This document shows positions 59,583 to 64,000 of a DNA stretch of 64,000 bases, piece after piece (within the stretch, counting starts at the first letter, position 1; the number at the start of each line of letters is the position of its first letter). The stretch is from Guillardia theta CCMP2712 (taxonomy: Eukaryota > Cryptophyceae > Pyrenomonadales > Geminigeraceae), in assembly GCF_000315625.1 (NCBI RefSeq), contig NW_005434667.1, positions 984,438 to 1,048,437 on the forward strand, written 5' to 3'. The position numbers and the translations under genes are program-made. The notes beneath the pieces were generated by a model that saw nothing but the letters and a program-made list of their open reading frames with translations, was not told the origin of the DNA and searched no databases.

Positions 59583-60532
59583 TTACTTGATGAGGAGCGA
59601 CTTGAAGGGATGGTTGCTGCTATCATGCAGCATGCGGGGATAGGGGACATTGGGCTCGCTATCCACGATCTCCTGCATCATGGCGTATCCTTCATCTCGA
59701 GGCCCCGCCCACGTCCTCGTGATGCCCTCCATCTTCATGATCTCCTGATGAAACTTGTTGTTCCAGTCCATGGCGAAGAGAGCCTGAAGGCACGCAGCTC
59801 GTCAGCATGGTAGAAGCTCATCGCCGGCCTGCTTACCTCTTGGAATGCTTCCTTCTTAGCTGCCTCGAGACCGGGAAGAGCGTCGAACTGACAGTGGTCG
59901 AAGGGAGGAGGAGCGTCTTTGAGGACGGTCATCTTCTTTCCATCCGCATTCACCTTTCCCGACGACAAGGCTCTTTGCCACATGAGGTCGGACACGAGTC
60001 CAGCAGCAGCCTCTCCTCGCTTCAGCGCCTCCATCACGAGGACCTCTCCCTCAGCCGTGTCGCCATGCTTCCCAACGTCTCTGTCGAACCTGATCATCGA
60101 CAGCGACTTGAGGTTGACTCCTTGCTTTTTCAGATGGTGGAGGGGGAGGATGTACGCCTGTGGTGAGTCCACCGTCCCTGCTGCGATAGTCTGCCCCTCG
60201 AGCTCCTTGAGGGCCTTGATCCCGCTGTCCTCTGTGACGATGATATGAGATTGGAAATCTCTATCGCAATCTCGCATGCCCAAAGACAAACTTGCGTTGT
60301 TGGTTCTCTGCTTGACTCTGCAGTGTGCAAGGGGGCCGTTCCAGGCAATGTCGATCTGTTTGTTCATCAACGCCTCCACTTGCGCTTCATAGGAGGTGAA
60401 CAGAATGTAGTCGACATTCATGTTCTTGGATGCAAAGTATTGTTTCATGCCGTCCCAGATCGAGCTGATTCCAGAGCAGTAAGCGACACAACCAAGGACA
60501 ACATCAGGTTTCTTGACCCCTCCAGCATTCAT
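59583..60532 (-). CDS. PhnD-like phosphonate/phosphite substrate-binding protein
   Basis: Exons 60532-59837 and 59783-59583 give 298 residues, the normal size of bacterial phosphate/phosphonate ABC-transporter binding proteins. Motifs are VVLGCVAYCSGISSIWDGMKQYF, VDYILFTSYEAQVEALMNKQIDIAWNGPLAHCRV, LSLGMRDCDRDFQSHIIV, DSGIKALKELEGQTIAAGTVDSPQAYILPLHHL, FDRDVGKHGDT and PPPFDHCQFDALPGL, the last part crossing the 53-nt intron into ALFAMDWNN. Bacterial homologues deliver substrate to an ABC permease; no permease or ATPase lies nearby. The intron shows it is a resident nuclear gene, so transfer from a bacterium (or an organelle ancestor) is inferred. No signal peptide precedes Met 60532; an upstream targeting exon may be missing from this model. 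Confidence 0.82.
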
Positions 60533-61319
60533 CGTGTGAATGTTTCTTTGCTCATTCAATTTTCTGTAGCTAGAAGGAAAGTAAGAAACACAATCCCTAT
60601 AAATTCTGCAAAGTCACCAGGAGATGGTGCTTGAGGTACCATGAAGTAGTCTTGTCGCAGACGAAAATGATTTGAATTGTCCAGTCAATCGTCTTTGAAG
60701 CAGCATTGATTCTACAAAGAACAGGTCAATCACGTTGCCCACCAGCAGTCACCTTATCCGAATCTACATGTAAACGGAGCCATCTCTCTGTTCTCCCTCA
60801 CCTTTATGAAAGCCCTGTCTGTTGATTCTGCTACCAAACTAGAGCAGAAAGAACACGAACCTTTGGTGCTATGATCCCATCGCGATTTCCCTGAGCCCTG
60901 CAGCAGGTTGCCGCGGCAATTCCTCGCTCCTCATCTACCCTATCATTTCCTACACATTGAAGTCTGTAATTCTTGACTGAACTGCATTCTCTTCTTCTTC
61001 TACCCTCTGATTTATCGTCGTGATGTGAATGCTACGTTCAGGTCCCTCATCACTGTCCCTCTGGCGCTGCCATGGAAACATACCAATTTGTAAAACTTAA
61101 AAAGATTCTTGTAAAACACAAACCAGTTCACTGCAGAGTTCCTGTACGACTCGAAGAAACATGTCTCCGTAGGAGATAACAAGACTGCGGAGAGGAGATA
61201 GATTAGTTAGATAATCACTGGCTCTGCAATGGGAATTTGATCTCCTCATGACTCATGGTGTCGTTGGAAGTTCTTCAGTGATTATTTCTTAGATTCGGTT
61301 AACGTTAGCAATACTGGAA
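60533..61319. other. Intergenic, nothing recognised
   Basis: 787 bp between the stop of the flavin monooxygenase gene and the start of the PhnD-like gene, both minus-strand. It contains only short open frames. It is expected to hold the PhnD-like 5' UTR, possibly an upstream targeting exon (an ATG with a GT donor near 60635-60610 was considered but does not keep frame). Confidence 0.45.
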
Positions 61320-63073
61320 CTATGCACTCTTGACGCTCGTCGTCAAGACGTCGCGGTAGTCGCTCGGCTCGTAAGGAGCGAAGACCTCGGCGAGGTAGTT
61401 GGTACCTTTCCGCCGATGAGGAATCTTCATGTCTTTCAGCAGCTCATCGTGGTAGTGGATCCAGTGCGCCAGAATTATTCCAGCCCGAGAAGTCGTAAAT
61501 GGCATCCACGATCTCTTCCATTCCTGCCAATCCTTCAGCTCGAACGCCCAATCAACCTTGTAAGATTCACCTTTATCTTGTTGATTTCATCTGCCATCAC
61601 GCTTGGTTCGGGCTGTTTCAGCTCTCCGTTCAAAAGGCGAGCGAGCCACTCAGATTGTATGGCGAAGGTTGTGATGTTGGAGAGGCTTGCTGACTCAGCG
61701 CCTACGAAGGCCATGTCGGGGACATGTGATGGCAGGATGTGCCTGTACAGGTACAGTCCATCTTCTTCCACTCCAAGCTGTTTGACTGCAAATCATCTTC
61801 AACGTCGTATATGCAGTCTACTGGATACATACCCATCGCTGCATCGAAGAAGGCGTACTTCTTCAAGAATCCTGTACCAAGAACCACTACATCAGCCTCC
61901 AGCTTGCTTCCGTCCTTCAGAATGACACCATCCTGAGTAAATCTTTGAATTTCTCCTTGGACTGTCTGGACTTTCCCTGCGCTAACCATGTTGGTGAATG
62001 TTGGGCAGTGAATCTGTGCGTATCCATAGAAATCCTTGACAAAGTCCATGCTTGGTTTCCATTTGCCCTTGTGATTGAATTGGAAAGCGAAGATTGCTTC
62101 CACGACCCGAAAGGCTCCACTGATCACGGGCGAAAGGATTTGATGGGCAATCTTGATGGCTGCCCCTTGCGAGGGCCAAGCTCCCTTATACCAGCTCACA
62201 AGTGCTTGACCAAATCGACTAGCGAAGACGAAACGAACAGGGATGAGACCAGCGATGAGGCGAGGTGTTCCCCAATGGGCGTTTCTAAATAGAAGTGTCG
62301 ATCTGTTTCCCACCTCCCCAGCGTTCATTGCAATGTCGATCGCAGACTTGCCGGAACCGACAACAACAACTTTCTTTCCTTCGGAGATCGACGGGCTGAG
62401 GTACTCGCTGGAGTGTAAGATCTTCCCCGCGAATTGACCCTGTTAATCGGTCAATTTCAACCAGCAACGATTCCCAGAGCTGTACCTCATTTTCGTAATG
62501 AATCCTGTTCGGCGTGGTAGAGTACATACCTTGGCAGATGACGGTGTAATCGAACGTGTGTTTCTCTTGGTTTCCAGTTGGGGTCTTGACAGTCAATTCC
62601 CATCCCCGTTCTCCGTCAGGTCTTCGGGCAATCTTCTCCACGGTCGTGTTCAGCCTGCCATCATTCATCACTTCAGAATGCTGTTCTGTTCGATGTACCT
62701 AGTCTTCGATAGAATATCATGCTTGATAGCAAATGACTTGATATACTCTTGGATCTCAGGACCAGATGCATAATCACCGTATGAAGCAGGGAAATCGGGA
62801 AACTCGAAGAGTTTACGTTGAACCTAAAAGTCTAGTCAGCCATTTGCCTGAGGTAGCTGAATTTGTCAGCACCTGAATTCCAAAGCCAGTGTAATTTTCT
62901 CGCCAAAGACCTCCAACATCAGGCGCCTTATCAAAAAGAACACAGTCGAACCCCCTCTCCTTGAGTGACCGAGCAACTTGCAGGCCTGCAACACCGGCGC
63001 CCACAATTCCAATTTTCTTCACTTTCGATCCTGAAGTGGAGAAGAATCTGTTTCGAAAAGGAATGAGGAGCAA
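61320..63073 (-). CDS. Flavin-containing monooxygenase (FMO/BVMO type), mitochondrial-like leader
   Basis: FAD- and NADPH-dependent monooxygenase. The leader MLLIPFRNRFFSTSGSKVKK is basic and Ser-rich, like a mitochondrial transit peptide. Then IGIVGAGVAGLQVARSLKERG (FAD Rossmann motif) with FDKAPDVGGLW, VQRKLFEFPDFPASYGDYAS, LNTTVEKIARRPDGERGWEL, DYTVICQGMYSTTP, KKVVVVGSGKSAIDIAMNAG (second, NADPH-binding Rossmann motif), LEADVVVLGTGF (ATG-like motif) and a C-terminal WKEWKRSWMPFTTSRAGI region. At least four introns of 44-60 nt were placed by frame continuity. The substrate (amine, sulfide or ketone) is not predictable. A FxGxxxHxxxW fingerprint was not seen in the expected place, so FMO versus BVMO is open. 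Confidence 0.85.
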
Positions 63074-64000
63074 CTCAAATTCGCCCGTCCATCCTAAGAT
63101 ATTTTCTAAGAACCTTTTAAGTTTCTCTCCTTGTAATTTGATGCTTTCACTATCCCTCTTTTACTCTTACAATACCATTAGGTCCTATTTCAATCCCTCC
63201 AATTGTTTTGCACTTCCTGCCCCCAGAAACATTTTGTGAATGCACGTAGGGAGATTGCGTTTCTGTCTATCTCCACCCTTCCTGTCTTGTCTATAGTCTG
63301 CCTGCCTGCTGCCTGCATTTGCTCTGCAATTTCGTCTCAATTGCTTACCTTCCTCGCACCGCTGGCAGCATGGTGTCGAAGGGAGCAAATATCGTAGATG
63401 GTGGGGTGGGGGGTTGCCCCTAAACCCCATTGGGGTTTTACAGAATGGCAAAGGATTGAGAAAGGAGGGGTGGTAGAGAATGAGGCACAGTGATGAGTGC
63501 GGACGGGTGGTGGGGTACTCGAATTGGACGCGGCACGGGCCGCGTCCAGATTCAAAAAAAATAAAAAAAGAAACAAGAAAAAAAGAAGAAAAAAGAAGAA
63601 AAAAGAAGAAAAGAATTTCAACATTCCCCCACAGTGACAAGATTTCGTCAACTCCCTGACGATTTTTATAATATATTTTCATTCCCCTTTTGTATCAAAT
63701 AAAATCTTTTTAGCAGTCAAAACTTTTAAGTATCCAGTACTCATTTAAATTATTTTTGAATCAAATCACAATCAGTCTGATTTTAAAAAGATAAATCTCG
63801 GTCACATGGACAGAATGCTGCCGGCAGCGGAGGACAGGATGCGGCGAGAAATGGATAGCATAGACGAAAGAATGTGAGCGACACGTGTCATGACATCTCA
63901 TATGACCATGCCGTATCTCGCACATAACATAGCATCGCATCATATGAATCATATTCAACAGGACGGAATGATGTGACTTGAAGCTGCAGGTTTAGAAGAC
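63074..64000. other. Intergenic with A-rich tract and short inverted repeat
   Basis: No supported gene to the window end. It contains an inverted repeat at 63526-63547 (ggacgcgg-cacggg-ccgcgtcc) directly followed by an A/G-rich tract at 63554-63616 (aaaaaaataaaaaaag, aagaagaaaaaag). The minus-strand open frame through this tract (Phe/Leu-rich) is an artefact of the repeat. Confidence 0.5.

Noticed and set aside
63185-63682. 165-codon minus-strand open frame
   Set aside because: It depends on the A-rich tract (Phe/Leu run) and has no conserved-looking segment.

Overview
The window looks like nuclear DNA of a unicellular eukaryote, most likely an alga. Nearly every gene is split by very short spliceosomal introns (about 40-60 nt, GT-AG with some GC-AG). 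There are no operons or Shine-Dalgarno sites, and the proteins are eukaryotic types (F-box/WD40, KDM8/JMJD5, THADA, MORN, FKBP11-like, hybrid histidine kinase). One organelle-RNA-type repeat protein begins with a secretory signal, as plastid proteins of secondary-plastid algae do. A cryptophyte such as Guillardia would fit, but that identification is inference. Exon boundaries below were worked out by hand from splice sites and reading-frame continuity.

Layout: 20 protein genes, tightly packed and mostly alternating in strand. 0-9 kb: soluble hybrid histidine kinase (+), coiled-coil protein (-), two-helix membrane PDZ protein (+), FKBP11-like ER prolyl isomerase (+), N-myristoylated-looking MORN protein (-). 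9-19 kb: aldehyde dehydrogenase (-), organelle helical-repeat protein (-), fatty acid hydroxylase/sterol desaturase (+), HPGD-like short-chain dehydrogenase with about 16 introns (+). 19-31 kb: THADA/Trm732-type giant helical protein (-), an unnamed Rossmann-like protein (+), a long coiled-coil protein (-). 31-54 kb: a cell-surface cluster made of a membrane-anchored collagen (+), a secreted ubiquitin-fold protein (-), and an 18.5-kb gene (+) for a predicted 6,069-residue single-pass surface protein with about 30 IPT/TIG domains, an RCC1 propeller and EGF-like modules. 54-64 kb: F-box/WD40 protein (-), GNAT acetyltransferase with a hydrophobic tail (+), KDM8/JMJD5-like JmjC oxygenase (-), a bacterial-type PhnD-like solute-binding protein carrying an intron (-), flavin monooxygenase (-).

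Convergent 3' ends lie as little as 40 bp apart and divergent starts about 75-110 bp apart. Longer gaps hold CpG/GC-rich islands (near 9.1, 11.6, 31.4 and 35.3-35.5 kb) and simple repeats. I see no rRNA, tRNA, CRISPR array or intact transposon. The most notable content is the 31-54 kb extracellular-matrix-like cluster: a 39-triplet collagen, a secreted ubiquitin-fold protein and the giant TIG/RCC1/EGF receptor side by side.
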